In this document: in pieces, positions 43,474 to 56,063 of the stretch | Position numbering within the stretch: position 1 is the stretch's first letter | How the letters are laid out: each line of letters opens with the position of its first letter | Origin: Limnoperna fortunei | Lineage: Eukaryota; Mollusca; Bivalvia; Mytilida; Modiolidae | Assembly: GCA_944474755.1 (NCBI GenBank) | Contig: OX104111.1 | Coordinates: 115,376,918 to 115,440,917, forward strand | Direction: 5' to 3' | Length of the DNA stretch: 64,000 nucleotides | Program-made: the position numbers and the translations under genes | The notes under the pieces: generated by a model | Database searches by the model: none | What the model saw: only the letters and a program-made list of their open reading frames with translations | What the model was told of the DNA's origin: nothing

Positions 43474-46400
43474 ATTGCTTTATATAAAAAATTGTTCAAT
43501 TTCTTCTAATATGTATAAAACATGGTCTTTTCTATAAATCCTAAAGAATCTTCAGAAAATGTATAATCACACTCTTTTATTCGAATTGTTAAATTTATCA
43601 GCTGTTATATAAACTATACATATGAAGATATCAGCACTTTCATATAATGTGTCCCATAAATAAAGAACTTCTCATATTGTTATATTTTCACCAAAGAGTA
43701 ATTGTTTTATATGAAATAATTGTTAAATATCCCCCAATATATATAAAACACTGTCTTTTTTAGACCAATCCTAAAGATTCTTCGGAAAATATATAATCAC
43801 CCTCTTATATTCTTATTGTTAATTTTATCAACTGTTTTATATAAACTTTACATGTAATTATATCAGTAGTGTCATGTAATTTGGCCCAAAGAAGTATAAC
43901 TTCTCATACTGTTAAATTTCTTCCAAAGTGTAATTGTTTGATAAAAAGTTATTCTTTAATTTCTCCCAAAATGTATAAAACACTCTTATACTGATCCTTA
44001 AAGTCCACTATAAAATGTATTATTGCTCTAGGCCTTTATATACCAATATTTTAATTTGTCTTACAATGTTCATATATATGTAAAGATATCAGTAGTTTCC
44101 TGTAAAGGCAGCCAAAAATGATAGTGTTCAATTTCTCCCGAAGTGTAATTGTTTTATATAAAATAATTGTTAAATTTCTCCCAATATGTATAAAACACTG
44201 TCTTTTTTTACCAATCCTAAAGATTCTTCAGAAAATGTTTTATCACTCTCTTATTTTTTAATTGTTAAATTTCTCAGCTGTTTTATATAAACTATACATG
44301 TAAAGACATTAGTAGTTTCATATAATTTGCATCAAAGAATGTATGACTTCTCATATTGTTAAATTTCCCCCAAAATGTATACAACACTGTCTTTTATCTC
44401 ATCATTTAAGTCCACTATAAAATGTATTAGCACCCTATGCCTTTATATCCCAATATTTAAATTTGTCTTACAATGTTTACATACATGTAAAAATATCAGC
44501 AGTTTCATATAATGTCCCGAAAAATGTATAACTTCCCATATTTTTAAATTTCTCCCAAAAGTGTAATCGCTTTATATAAAAACATTGTTCAGTTTCTTCT
44601 AATATGTATAAAACATGGTCTTTTCTATTAATCCTAAAGAATCATTAGAAAATGTATTATCACACTCTAATATTCGAATTGTTAAATTTATCAGCTGTTT
44701 TATATAAACTATACATGTGAAGATATCAGCACTTTCATATAATGTGTCCCATAAATAAAGAACTTCTCATATTGTTATATTTCCACCAAAGAGTAATTGT
44801 TTTATATGAAATAATTGTTAAATATCCCCCAATATGTATAAAACACTGTCTTCTATACCAATCCTAAAGATTCTTCGGAAAATATATAATCACTCTCTTA
44901 TATTCTTATTGTTCATTTCATCAGCTGTTTTATATAAACTTTACATGTAATTATATCAGCAGTGTCATGTAATTTGGCCCAAAGAAGTATAACTTCTCAT
45001 ATTGTTAAATTTCTTCCAAAGTGTAATTGTTTGATAAAAAGTTATTCTTTAATTTCTCCCAAAATGTATAAAACACTCTTATACTGATCCTTAAAGTCCA
45101 CTATAAAATGTATTATAGTTCTAGGCCTTTATATACCAATATTTTAATTTGTCTTACAATGTTCATATATATGTAAAGATATCACTAGTTTCCTGTAAAG
45201 GCAGCCAAAAATGATAGTGTTCAATTTCTCCCGAAGTGTAATTGTTTTATATAAAATAATTGTTAAATTTCTCCCAATATGTATAAAACACTGTCTTTTA
45301 TACCGATCCTAAAGATTCTTCAGAAAATGTATTATCACACTCTTATTTTTTAATTGTTAAATTTCTCAGCTGTTTTATATAAACTATACATGTAAAGACA
45401 TCAGTAGTTTCATATAATTTGCATCAAAGAATGTATGACTTCTCATATTGTTAAATTTCTTCCAAAATGTATAAAACACTGTCTTTTATCTCATCATTTT
45501 AAGTCCACTATAAAATGTATTAGCACCCTATGCCTTTATATCCCAATATTTAAATTTGTCTTACAATGTTTATATACATGTAAAAATATCAGCAGTTTCA
45601 TATAATGTGCCCTAAAAATGTATAACTTCCCATATTTTCTCCCAAAAGTGTAATTGCTTTATATAAAAACATTGTTCAGTTTCTTCTAATATGTATAAAA
45701 CATGGACTTTTCTATTAATCCTAAAGAATCTTCAGAAAATGTATAATCACACTCTTATATTCGAATTGTTAAATTTATCAGCTGTTTTATATAAACTATA
45801 CATGTGAAGATATCAGCACTTTCATATAATGTGTCCCATAAATAAAGAACTTCTCATATTGTTATATTTTCACCAAAGAGTAATTGTTTTATATGAAATA
45901 ATTGTTAAATATCCCCCAATATGTATAAAACACTGTCTTTTATACCAATCCTAAAGATTCTTTGGAAAATATATAATCACTCTCTTATATTCTTATTGTT
46001 AATTTCATCAGCTGTTTTATATAAACTTTACATGTAATTATATCAGCAGTGTCATGTAATTTAGCCCAAAGAAGTATAACTTCTCATATTGTTAAAGTGT
46101 AATTGTTTGATAAAAAGTTTTTCTTTAATTTCTCCCAAAATGAATAAAACACTCTTATACTGATCCTTAAAGTCAACTATAAAATGTATTATAGTTCTAG
46201 GCCTTAATATACAATATTTTAATTTGTTTTGCAATGTTGATATATATGTAAAGATATCAGTAGTTTCCTGTAAAGGCAGCCAAAAATGATAGTGTTCAAT
46301 TTCTCCCGAAGTGTAATTGTTTTATATAAAAAAATTGTTAAATTTCTCCCAATATGTAAAAAACACTGTCTTTTATACCGATCCTAAAGATTCTTCAGAA

Positions 46401-48312
46401 AATGTATAATCAATCTCTTATTTTTTAATTGTTAAATTTCTCAGCTGTTTTATATAAACTATACATGTAAAAACATCAGTAGTTTCATATAATTTGCATC
46501 AAAGAATGTATGACTTCTCATATTGTTAAATTTCTCCCAAAATGTATAAAACACTGTCTTTTATCTCATCATTTAAGTCCACTATAAAATGTATTAGCAC
46601 CCTATGCCTTTATATTCCAATATTTAAATTTGTCTTACAATGTTTATATACATGTAAAAATATCAGCAGTTTCATATAATGTGCCCTAAAAATGTATAAC
46701 TTCCCATATTTTCTCCCAAAAGTGTAATCGCTTTATATAAAAACATTGTTCAGTTTCTTCTAATATGTATAAAACATGGTCTTTTCTATTAATCCTAAAG
46801 AATCTTCAGAAAATGTATAATCACACTCTTATATTCGAATTGTTAAATTTATCAGCTGTTTTATATAAACTATACATGTGAAGATATCAGCACTTTCATA
46901 TAATGTGTCCCATAAATAAAGAACTTCTCATTGTTATATTTCCACCAAAGAGTAATTGTTTTATATGAAATAATTGTTAAATATCCACCAATATGTATAA
47001 AACACTGTCTTTTATACCAATCCTAAAGATTCTTCAGAAAATATATAATCACTCTCTTATATTCTTATTGTTAATTTCATCATCTGTTTTATATAAACAA
47101 TACATGTAAATATATCAGCAGTGTCATGTAATTTGGCCCAAAGAAGTATAACTTCTCATATTGTTAAATTTCTCCCAAAGTGTAATTTTTTGATAAAAAG
47201 TTATTCTTAAATTTCTCCCAAAATGTATAAAACACTTTTATACTGATCTATAAAATGTATTAATGCCCTAGGCCTTAATATCCCATTACTTTAATTTGTC
47301 TTACAATGTTCATATATATGTAAACATATCAGCAGTTTCATATAATTTGCCTCCAAGGATGTATGACTTCTCTTATTGTTTAATTTCACCCAAAGTGTAA
47401 TTGTTTTATATAAAGTTATCCTTATATTTCTCCCAAAATGTATAAAACACTGTCTTTTATACTGATCCTTAAAGTCCACTATAAAATGTATTAAAAAATC
47501 CCAATATTTAAATTCTCCATACATATTCATTTATATGTAAAAATATCAGCAGTCTCATGTAAAGGAGACCAAAAATGAATAACTTCTGATAGTGTTAAAT
47601 TTCTCCCAATATGTATAAAACACTGTCTTTTATACCAATCCTAAAGATTCTTCGGAAAATGTATAATCACTGTCTTATTTTTAATTGTTAAATTTCTCAG
47701 CTGTTTTATATAAACTATACATGTAAAGACATCAGTAGTTTCATATAATTTGCCTCCAAGAATGTATGACTTCTCATATTGTTTAATTTCTCCCAAAGTG
47801 TAATTGCTTTATATAAAGTTATTCCTAAATTTCTTCCAAAATGTTTCAAAACAGATCCTTAAAGTCCCACTATAAAATATATAAACACCCTAGGCCTTAA
47901 TATCCCAATAATAAAATTCTCCATACATATTCATTTATATGAAGAATTTTAGCAGTTTCATGTAAAGTGGACCAAAAATGAATCACTTCTGATATTGTTT
48001 AATTTCTCCCAAAGTTTAATTGTTTTATATAAAATAATTGTTTAATTTCACCCATTATGTATACAACACCGTCTTTTATACTAATCCAAAAGATTCTTCA
48101 GAAAATGTATAATCAATCTCTTATATTCTACTTGTTAAATTTCACAGCTGTTTTATATAAACTATACAAATGATGATATCAGCAGTTTCATATAATTTGA
48201 CCCAAATATTTATAACTTCTCATATTGTATAATTTCTCCCAAAGTGTTATTGTTGATATAAATGTATTAACACCATAGGCCTTTATATCCCAATATTCAA
48301 ATTTGTCATACA

Positions 48313-48690
48313 TTTAAGGATTGTTTTCAATTGCTAGTTAGATTATTGGATATAAACAACTTTGGGGCGATTTACACTGAATAAACTGCGAAGTGATTTA
48401 TGTTGCAGCGTAAATTGATCCAAAGTCGTTTATATCCAATAATCTAACCAACAATTGGAAACAAACCTTATATTTTAAATTCTGTAGTAAAAATGAAGTA
48501 ACAAGAGCGTAAATAATATTTGCAATTCACAATTTTAGTTTCATCACTTTTTGTTAGCGGAAGAATTCATATATAGTCAACATCATCAATACATCTGATG
48601 TCACAATCAGTCAGGTGCTGAAAAACCAAGTTATATGAAATAAACAACTTTGCTCATGTATTGAGTATTTAAACGAAATTAAAAAATATT
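48313..48690. mobile_element. Palindrome-headed dispersed repeat, copy 1 (MITE/foldback-like)
   Basis: The first 154 bp (48,316-48,469) form a nested palindrome. The outer arms run from AAGGATTGTTTTCAATTG to CAATTGGAAACAAACCTT and include GGTTAGATTATTGGATATAA-type sequence. The inner part pairs around a central GTGATTTATG-like loop. About 220 bp of non-palindromic sequence follow, ending in TTTAAACGAAA. The whole unit recurs at 62,723-63,120, so it is a mobile or dispersed repeat that landed in the AT-rich array, whose units resume at about 48,690. No coding capacity; the superfamily is not determined. Confidence 0.8.
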
Positions 48691-50290
48691 CATATATATG
48701 TAAAGATTTAGGCAGTTTCATGTAATGTGGCCAAATGTGTAACTTCCCATCTTGTTCAATTTCTCCCAAAGTGTAATTGTTTCATATAAAAAAATTGTTA
48801 AATTTCTTCCAATACGTATAAAACACTGTCTTTTATACCAATCCTAAAGAATCTTCAGAAAAATGTGTAATAACGATCTTATTTTCTAAATGTTAAATTT
48901 CTCAGCTGTTAATATAAACTATACATGTAAAGATATCAACAGTTTCATATAATTTGTATAAAACATGGTCTTTTATACTAATAGTTAAAGTTCCCTATAA
49001 AATCTATGAACACCCTTGGCCTTTATATATGAATATTCAAATTTTGTCATACATATTAATGTATATGTAAAGATATTACAGTTTCATTTAATACAGCCCA
49101 AAAATGTATTACTTTTCATATTGTTAAATTTCTCCCAAAGTATAATTGTTTCATATAAAATACTTAAATTTCTCCCAATATGCATAAAACTGTCTATTAC
49201 AGCAATCCTAAAGATTCTTCAGAAAATGTATAATCACTCTCATATATTCTAAGTGTTCAATTTCTCAGCTGTTTTATATCAACTAATTACTTTACCTAAA
49301 AAGATATCAACAGTTTCATATAATTTGACCCTAAGATAAGTAACTTCTCATATTGTAAAATTTCTCCCAAAGTGTAATTGTTTCATATAAAGTTATTCTT
49401 AAATTTCTCCCGAAATGAACATAACACTGCCTTCTATACTGATCCTTAAAGTCCCCTATAAAATGTATTAATACCCTACGCCTTTATATTCCAATATTTA
49501 AATGTGTCATACATTGTTCATGTATATATAAAAATATCAGAAGTTTCATGTAATTTGCCCCAAAAATGTATAATTTTCATATTGTTAAATTTCCCCATAT
49601 TGTCATTGTTTCATACAAAATAATTGTTAAATTTCTCACAAAATGTATAAAACACTATGTTTTAAACCAATCCTTAAGATTCTATATAAAATGTGTAATC
49701 ACTATCCTATATTCCAATTGTTCAATTTATCAGCTATTTTATAAAAACTGATGTTATAGACACAGCAGTTTTATACAATTTGCCCCAAAAATGTTTTACT
49801 TCTCATACTGTTAAATTTCTCCCAAAGTGTAATTGTTTTACATTTAATAACTGTTTGATTTCTCCCAAAATGTATAAAAAATTGTCTTTTATTCCTATTT
49901 TCCCTGAAAATGTATAAATACTCTTTGTATTCCAATTGGTAAATTTCTCTCTAAAATTATAAGTTGTTTGATTTCAATTTATCCTTCAATTTCGACATAA
50001 AATGTATAATCACTGTCTAGCTTTTCACAATTTCTCACAAAATGTATAAAACATTCTTTTAAACTGATCCTTAAATATTTATCTAGATCATAAAATTTTA
50101 TGCACATATTCTTGTCTTTAAATTCTCCCTAAACTTGAGCTGTTACTGATTCTGAAATTACATTTAAGGTATATACATGTAAAACAGTGTCTGTTATACT
50201 AGTCCTTAAAAGTCCCAATATATTTACAAATACTTCCTTTTTTTGAATATCAAATTTCTCCCAAAACTTATACTGAATATTAAATATCCA

Positions 50291-52470
50291 CCAAGAACTA
50301 TTTCACAAAGCTTCCGGAAACTTCCGCAAACATGTAAAGTTTCCATAATTTTACCAAAAGTGATCCGAAACATTTAGATGTTATTCCTAAAGGTTCCAGA
50401 AACTTTGCCGTTCTTAATTGGGTTTCTTCAGTCTTTCTGCAATAACATCACTATTAGTGTACATGTTGATCAATAACCCAAGTAATTATATACAAATATA
50501 TGAAAAAAAATTTTTTAATTGTGTGTAACAAAACATTGTCATTTCCTTGCAAATTTTTCAAAATTATAAATTATCCTTCATTCCTTTTTTGGGAGGAATT
50601 AAAAATCCTTATAACTACATGTACTAGTATAAAATATGGTTTGTTAATTTAGCAAAAAAGTATCCAAGACTCTTTTTTAAATACATTTTGAGATGACTTC
50701 TAAGAAAATTATTAAATTTGAACATCATGTGATACTTGTTCAGTGGAATAGTTTAGATTATTTATACAGTTTATTATGTTTTATGATATTTTATTCATTG
50801 ACATAAGGGTCCTTGAGATCTAATTAATGTCACATTTACAATAACAAAGTTGAATAAAAAGGAACGTTTTCTCTTTCTTTCTTTTTTTCCTTCCTTCCCC
50901 TCTGTTCTAATACTCCACATGTCAGACAACAACATGTGACATCTCTTAATGTGTCACATTTCATTAACCATGGAAGCTGCTGTCTCACTTTTGGAAGTTG
51001 TTCAGTTGATTGTTGCGTGCCAGTTAAATAGCCATGCTGTAATACAAACCTGCTATTATTCCTAAAGAAATGACGTCATTTAGGAGAATTATGACACAGA
51101 CAGAGAAAAGACTAGTTAGAGCTTCAAAGAAGTCAAATTTGACCTTGGCTTTAATTTTGTAACAAAGTACAGGAAGGTTATAATTTATTTAAGAAATTAA
51201 CCTTTTTTCCTAGACCTTTTATGTATTTCATATGGAAACAAATGAAAATGTCCAATGTAATTTTTACATGTACTAATAATAGTAATATACATTTAGTTAC
51301 AATGTAACATACAATAAACGTTAACAGAGTTTTGATTGATTGGATGTTTGCTTTGCACCTAGATATATTTAGGATGAGAATAAGTTATCAAACAATTAAG
51401 CAACAGAAAAAGGGGCTGAGATAGGACACAGGGGACATGATTTAGACTGCTTACTGGAAAGGTATGGAGTTTTAGGTAGGGACGGAGAACTAAGCCTTTT
51501 GCAGTGGCTACAATGAGCCTACTCTTTATAGAAATCTACAAAACAAAACTCTCAAAACATGTTACTCACTATGGTCCACAGCCAGGCTTCAGTACCTTGA
51601 CCTGACAACATCCAAACGAGAGGGTCTACCCAGCTCTGTAGGTCAAGCATAGGGAACCCTCCCTGGGTATGGTCCCAATTAACAAGGGGAATGAACATAA
51701 AATTACATAAAATATCCTTCAAATAGTTTTAAAAGAAGTTGAATTGCTATAAAATACATTCCTGTCCATAATTATGTTCAACAATTTTTTTTTTTGGTTA
51801 AAATTACTAGTATTCCAGCCATTTTATTGAACAACCGAACTAAAGGATAGAACAGCCGCATAGATAAAACCTTGACCTATTATTTCACACAGCTGGTACC
51901 AAAGGATTCTGTAAACCGCGAGATTTATGGATATACTAGAAAGTAGTAAATATCTTTATTCTTATTTTTAATAATCTTTATACAACTGTTTATTTCAAAC
52001 TCAAATCCTTGTAAAATTCACCACACATACTCAATGAAACATTTATAAAAATGGTTATACAGAAATTTTTTTTACAAATATGAAATACTAGATGTGGAAT
52101 GAATTTGAACGTGCATGAAATAACCATTCAACCAAATACTTCATCTCATAAAGAGAACAACCAGCAGTTTTTAACATGGACCTCATTGAATAAAAACCTA
52201 ACTAGACGGAGTACACCCCTATGAAAGACAGGCAATTGCTTTACTGCATGTTTTGTTTATCAAAGACCATCAAAGGCACTTTACTAGAATACCAATCATT
52301 GTAATTTCAAGTCAACAAATATATAAATAGTAAAATATATCAGATAAAATGTAATGATTAATGTTGATTTCGTCAAGGCTATTTTCAGCTTTATCATGGC
52401 ATCTAGTTATATTATGAAAGGAAGCATATCACATGACTATGTCATAAAAAGTAACGACGAGGTCTAAAAC
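50291..52470. other. AT-rich intergenic DNA, no gene seen
   Basis: No ORF with a recognisable motif on either strand. Small items: a polypyrimidine tract at about 50,871-50,905; a CRE-type palindrome, AAATGACGTCATTT, at about 51,069-51,082; a T-run near 51,787. The stretch 51,410-51,690 is more GC-balanced than its surroundings but contains stops in all frames. Confidence 0.6.
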
Positions 52471-54165
52471 AAGAGGATCTTAAGAGCCTGTATCGCTCAC
52501 ATGACTAACAAAAACACTTTTTAAGAGACATAAATTTTCTTGCAAATTTTAATATTTAATGTAACAGAGTTTATGCAAATATGCTGTTTCTAAGAAGAAG
52601 CTGTTTTTATGCTTTATCCATACAGTCCTATGTTACATAATGGCATCCGTGTTGGATTATGAATCCCGGTGTTCCATGGTGGCAGCAATCTTGTATTTTG
52701 GATCGTCACAAAAAAAATTAGTAGAGGACCATCTGAGGTACATTTCTACAATATCACAATTCTTTCTGCATAGCGGTTTGTGAGAAAACAAATTTTGAGC
52801 CAATCAGAATGAATTTGCAGCTCTGGCAGCCATGTTGAATTTCCTATCAGCTTGAAAAAAAATCTCTTAAAACTATCTAATAAGATAGCTACTTAGTATG
52901 CAAGATTCACTTTTGCATTAATTGGTTTAATGGTGTGAAACAGTTTCAGAGGAGAAACTGTTTGTATGGTTTTCTCATAGGATCTTATGTAAAAGTAATG
53001 CAGGACACCATCCGCCATATTTTGTGAAAATTGCACAATAGATATCACATTTATGGTAAATTTAATAATAATTTCTGTCATTTAACTCTTAATTTCCATA
53101 AAATTTTAAGTAATAATGAAAGACTTATACCTATAGTATTACTTCAATTTATTAATAGTTGAAATAAAAGGTTTTCGCATAAATGAATTCAGTATTGGCA
53201 AAAATAATGAAAATGAAATTTTTTAAAAGGGAGATAATTGTCAAAAAAAACCCAATTTTTTAGCACTTTTTGACCAGTTTTGTCCCACAAAACAAAAATT
53301 TAACTTGAATTATGATTACTTGTATATGGCAAATTTAAACAAAATTCATCGACACATTATTTTCCGTGAAAGTGTCCTGCATCCCCTTAAGCTGTGTTCC
53401 AAAGTGGTGGCCATATTGGATTTGGGATCGGTGCAAAAAACAAAAACTTTGTATATGACCATGACCATCTAAAGCATATTGCTACAATATTTCAAATTAA
53501 TCTGCAATGCGGTTTGTGAGAAGAATGTTTAAATTCAGCCAATTAGAACTTGCTAATGGCCCTGGAAGCCATGTTGAATTTCTTATTGGCCTAAAAAATA
53601 TTAAAATAATTATCCAAGCTTCATTTCTGTATAATTTGGTTTCACTGTGTGGATCAGTTCCAGAAAAGAAGCTGTTTGTATGATTTTCCCATAGGGACCT
53701 ATGTTAAACAAAATTTAAGATGTTTGCATTGCCATCTTGGATTTTCGATAGGTACAAAAAATTAAAACTTTGTAGAGTACCATTTAAGGTACATTTCTGC
53801 AATATTACAAATCAATCTGCCAAGAGGTCTGTGAAAAGAAGAATTTTGAAATTCAGCCAATCAGAACACATTAATGGCCCTTGCAGCCATGTTGAATTTC
53901 CAACAGGCTCAAAAAACTCTAAATAATAAGATAACAATCCAAGCTTCATTTTTGCATAATTTGGTTTCATTGTGTGGAACAGTTTTGGCGAAGAAGTTGT
54001 TTGTATATTTTCCCATAGGGGCCTATGTTAAACCAAGTCCTCAATAGCGGCCATCTTGGATATTGGATCGGCACAAATAACTCAAACTTTGTAAAGAACC
54101 GCCCAATACACAATTATATTCCTGGCAAGTTGGTAATTATTGGCCAAGTGGTTTTCGATATTGTT
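52471..54165. repeat. ~320-340-bp degenerate tandem repeat, about four units
   Basis: It begins with AACAAGAGGATCTTAAGAGC, a header resembling interspersed repeats I know from bivalve genomes. Units start at about 52,669, 53,394, 53,719 and 54,037 and share the order: GCCATCTTGGAT, ATCGGCACAAA, AAAACTTTGTA, GGTACATTTCTGCAATAT, GCGGTTTGTGAGAA, AGCCAATCAGAA, GCCATGTTGAATTTC, TTTGCATAATTTGGTTTCA, CCCATAGGGACCTATGTTA. The first and second units are separated by the 385-bp insertion at 52,998-53,382; without it their spacing is 340 bp. The last unit is truncated. No coding potential. Confidence 0.8.
52998..53382. mobile_element. Possible MITE inserted in the ~330-bp tandem repeat
   Basis: The segment interrupts the repeat unit and is bounded by an 11-bp perfect inverted repeat, ATGCAGGACAC (52,998-53,008) and GTGTCCTGCAT (53,372-53,382). 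The interior is AT-rich and non-coding. The inverted repeat does not extend further and I see no clear target-site duplication, so transposon identity is tentative. Confidence 0.5.
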
Positions 54166-54398
54166 AATTAAACTGAAGTCATAGGATGGTGTTATGCCGC
54201 CCAGGAGTATTGCTATATATATCTGGCAAAAACTGGGTCAATCAATCAATCAAACTGTCATTTGCTTTCTATTTACCAATCATTGATAATCAACCCCAAT
54301 TTGTATATTTTATTATTCTTATGTCTTTTATTAATGTAATTTTACTGCCTCATGTGGGTGCCCTGATTGGCAAATAAGCAATATGTTGTTGTTGGTTT

Positions 54399-54429
<31 letters not shown>

Positions 54430-55091
54430 AAACAAGGTGTCCACTTCAACAAATTCCAGTTTCCACAAAGTTTATGTCAGGTCTAGATTCCCAGCCATTT
54501 TTTCTACTAGTACCTTTCCGAAATATTTATGCAACTTTTTACTGATGTGGAACTTTCAGGGTGCTTTGTTAATAGCATTTTCAACTTTTTCAAGTCTGAC
54601 TTTGCAATGTTTCTGGATGCTTTGTTAATAAGCTCCCTGATGATTATTTTCTCTTGATATATTATAATTCTTTATTCCAAATTCTTCTGTTAAACAATAT
54701 TGTTAATTTATTCTGTTTTTTTATTAAATTGTTGTTAATTAAATTTGTTAAATATTGCAACTTGTTTTGTTATGAATAAGGTTCACACTGAGTTTACCAT
54801 TTTTTTGTTCTTTTACTCATAACATATTTATTACTGCATAAAAATCAAGAAAAAAAGTAGATGTTTATAAAGGTACATACCTTCTGCAAGGCAACACTAA
54901 CCAATCTGCTGAAAAATATGTGCCCTATCCAGCTACTGAGAAGCACTTCAATTGAATATTACGTAGTGCATAAGCAGTAACCAGAAAGATTAGCAACTTT
55001 CAAACCTTTTATGAACCATTTTCTCTTTGTGTATAAATATTAAACACTCTGACTTACCAAACCTTACAAGTACTTTCATAAAAAAAAAAAA
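54166..55091. other. AT-rich intergenic DNA with a possible LINE-tail remnant
   Basis: No gene found. The stretch at about 54,340-54,395 (GTGGGTGCCCTGATTGGCAA, ATAAG, then repeated TTG) resembles the 3' end of a molluscan LINE, but this is impression only. The rest holds low-complexity A/T runs and no conserved frame. Confidence 0.4.
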
Positions 55092-55112
55092 CAAGTGTGG
55101 ACACAGAAAAAC

Positions 55113-56063
55113 GTCTCGCCTGCATTCCGCATCAGTAACGAAAATAAATTTCGTCATAAGCATTACGTAAATAGCATTAAATATCAGCAGCGGCCTGTAT
55201 ACAAAATATTGTCACCATACCATGCATAGTTACAGGGGAACAGCCGTAACCCAAAAACTTTAACGTAGTTGCTGGACCGTGAAATTGAGGTCAAGGTCAG
55301 GTGACACCTACCAGACAGTCATGTACTAGTCATCAGCAACCTATATACTAAATAGTGTCATCCTACCATAAGTAGTTACAGAGGAACTGTCGTAACCCAA
55401 AAACTCTAACGTAGTCGCTGGACCGTGAAATTGAGGTCAAGGTCAGGTGACACCTATAGCTACCAGACAGTCATGTACTAGTCATCAGCAACCTATACAC
55501 CAAATATTGCCATCCTACCATGCATAGTTACAGAGGAACTGTCGTAACCCAAAAACTTTAACGTAGTCGCTGGACCGTGAAATTGAGGTCAAGGTCAGGT
55601 GACACCTACCAGATAGTCATGTACTAGTCATCAGCAACCTATACACCAAATATTGTCATCCTACCATGCGTAGTTAGCGAGGAACTGTTGTAACCCAAAA
55701 ACTTTAACGTAGTCGCTGGACCATGAAATTGAGGTCAAGGTCAGGTGACACCTACCAGACAGTCATGTACTACTCATCAGCAACCTATACACCAAATATT
55801 GTCATCCTACCATAAATAGTTACAGAGGAACTGTCGTAACCCAAAAACTTTAACGTAGTCGATGGACTGTGAAATTGAGTTCAAGGTCAAGTGACAGGTG
55901 ACTGACTGGCAAGTACTCATCATAAGCTACCTCTGGACCAAATTTGATGGACCTAGGGCTTGGGCTTACAAATATATGAAGCAAGATGTCAAGTGTTTAC
56001 GCCCCCGCCGCCGGATTCCCATACATATGTCTCGGCACCAGCAACACTCGACGCAGGCGAGAC
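55113..56063. mobile_element. Pearl/Helitron-like non-autonomous element with central tandem repeats
   Basis: The element is framed by an 11-bp inverted repeat, GTCTCGCCTGC (55,113-55,123) and GCAGGCGAGAC (56,053-56,063). Its centre is five tandem copies of a ~146-bp unit containing GTAACCCAAAAACTTTAACG, CTGGACCGTGAAATTGAGG and TCAGGTGACACC. This layout (unique ends plus a central ~150-bp tandem block) matches bivalve pearl/CvA-type elements, which are thought to be Helitron-related. It encodes no transposase. Termini beyond the inverted repeat are uncertain. Confidence 0.7.
55200..55905. repeat. Central ~146-bp tandem repeats of the pearl-like element
   Basis: GTAACCCAAAAACT occurs at 55246, 55392, 55544, 55690 and 55836, intervals 146, 152, 146 and 146 bp; the 152-bp unit has a 6-bp insertion (CCTATAGCTACC). 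Four units carry AGGTCAAGGTCA (55288, 55434, 55586, 55732). In the fifth it is degenerate (near 55,878). The last unit is the most diverged. Confidence 0.9.

Larger units (their letters stand above)
42000..50290. repeat. Second, AT-rich tandem array (~215-230-bp degenerate units, ~1.09-kb higher-order period)
   Basis: Degenerate units recur with the landmarks ATACATGTAAA, TATCAGCAGTTTCATATAAT, AAATTTCTCCCAAA, GTGTAATTGTTTTATATAAA, ATGTATAAAACACTGTCTTT and TCAGCTGTTTTATATAAAC. A clear longer period exists in the core: CATAAATAAAG occurs at 43655, 44750, 45837 and 46911 (1,095, 1,087 and 1,074 bp), and GCAGCCAAAAATGATAG at 44108, 45201 and 46276. The flanks (42.0-43.4 and 47-50.3 kb) are more diverged. 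There is no sequence relation to the 45-bp satellite and no convincing ORF. A run of ten C lies near 42,281. Confidence 0.9.

Noticed and set aside
47291..47530. 79-codon minus-strand ORF in the AT-rich array
   Set aside because: Derived from degenerate repeat units; no family motif, and sister units do not keep the frame.
54340..54395. LINE 3' tail (GTGGGTGCCCTGATTGGCAA)
   Set aside because: Only a resemblance from memory; no coding remnant or target duplication could be shown, so it is mentioned but not called as an element.
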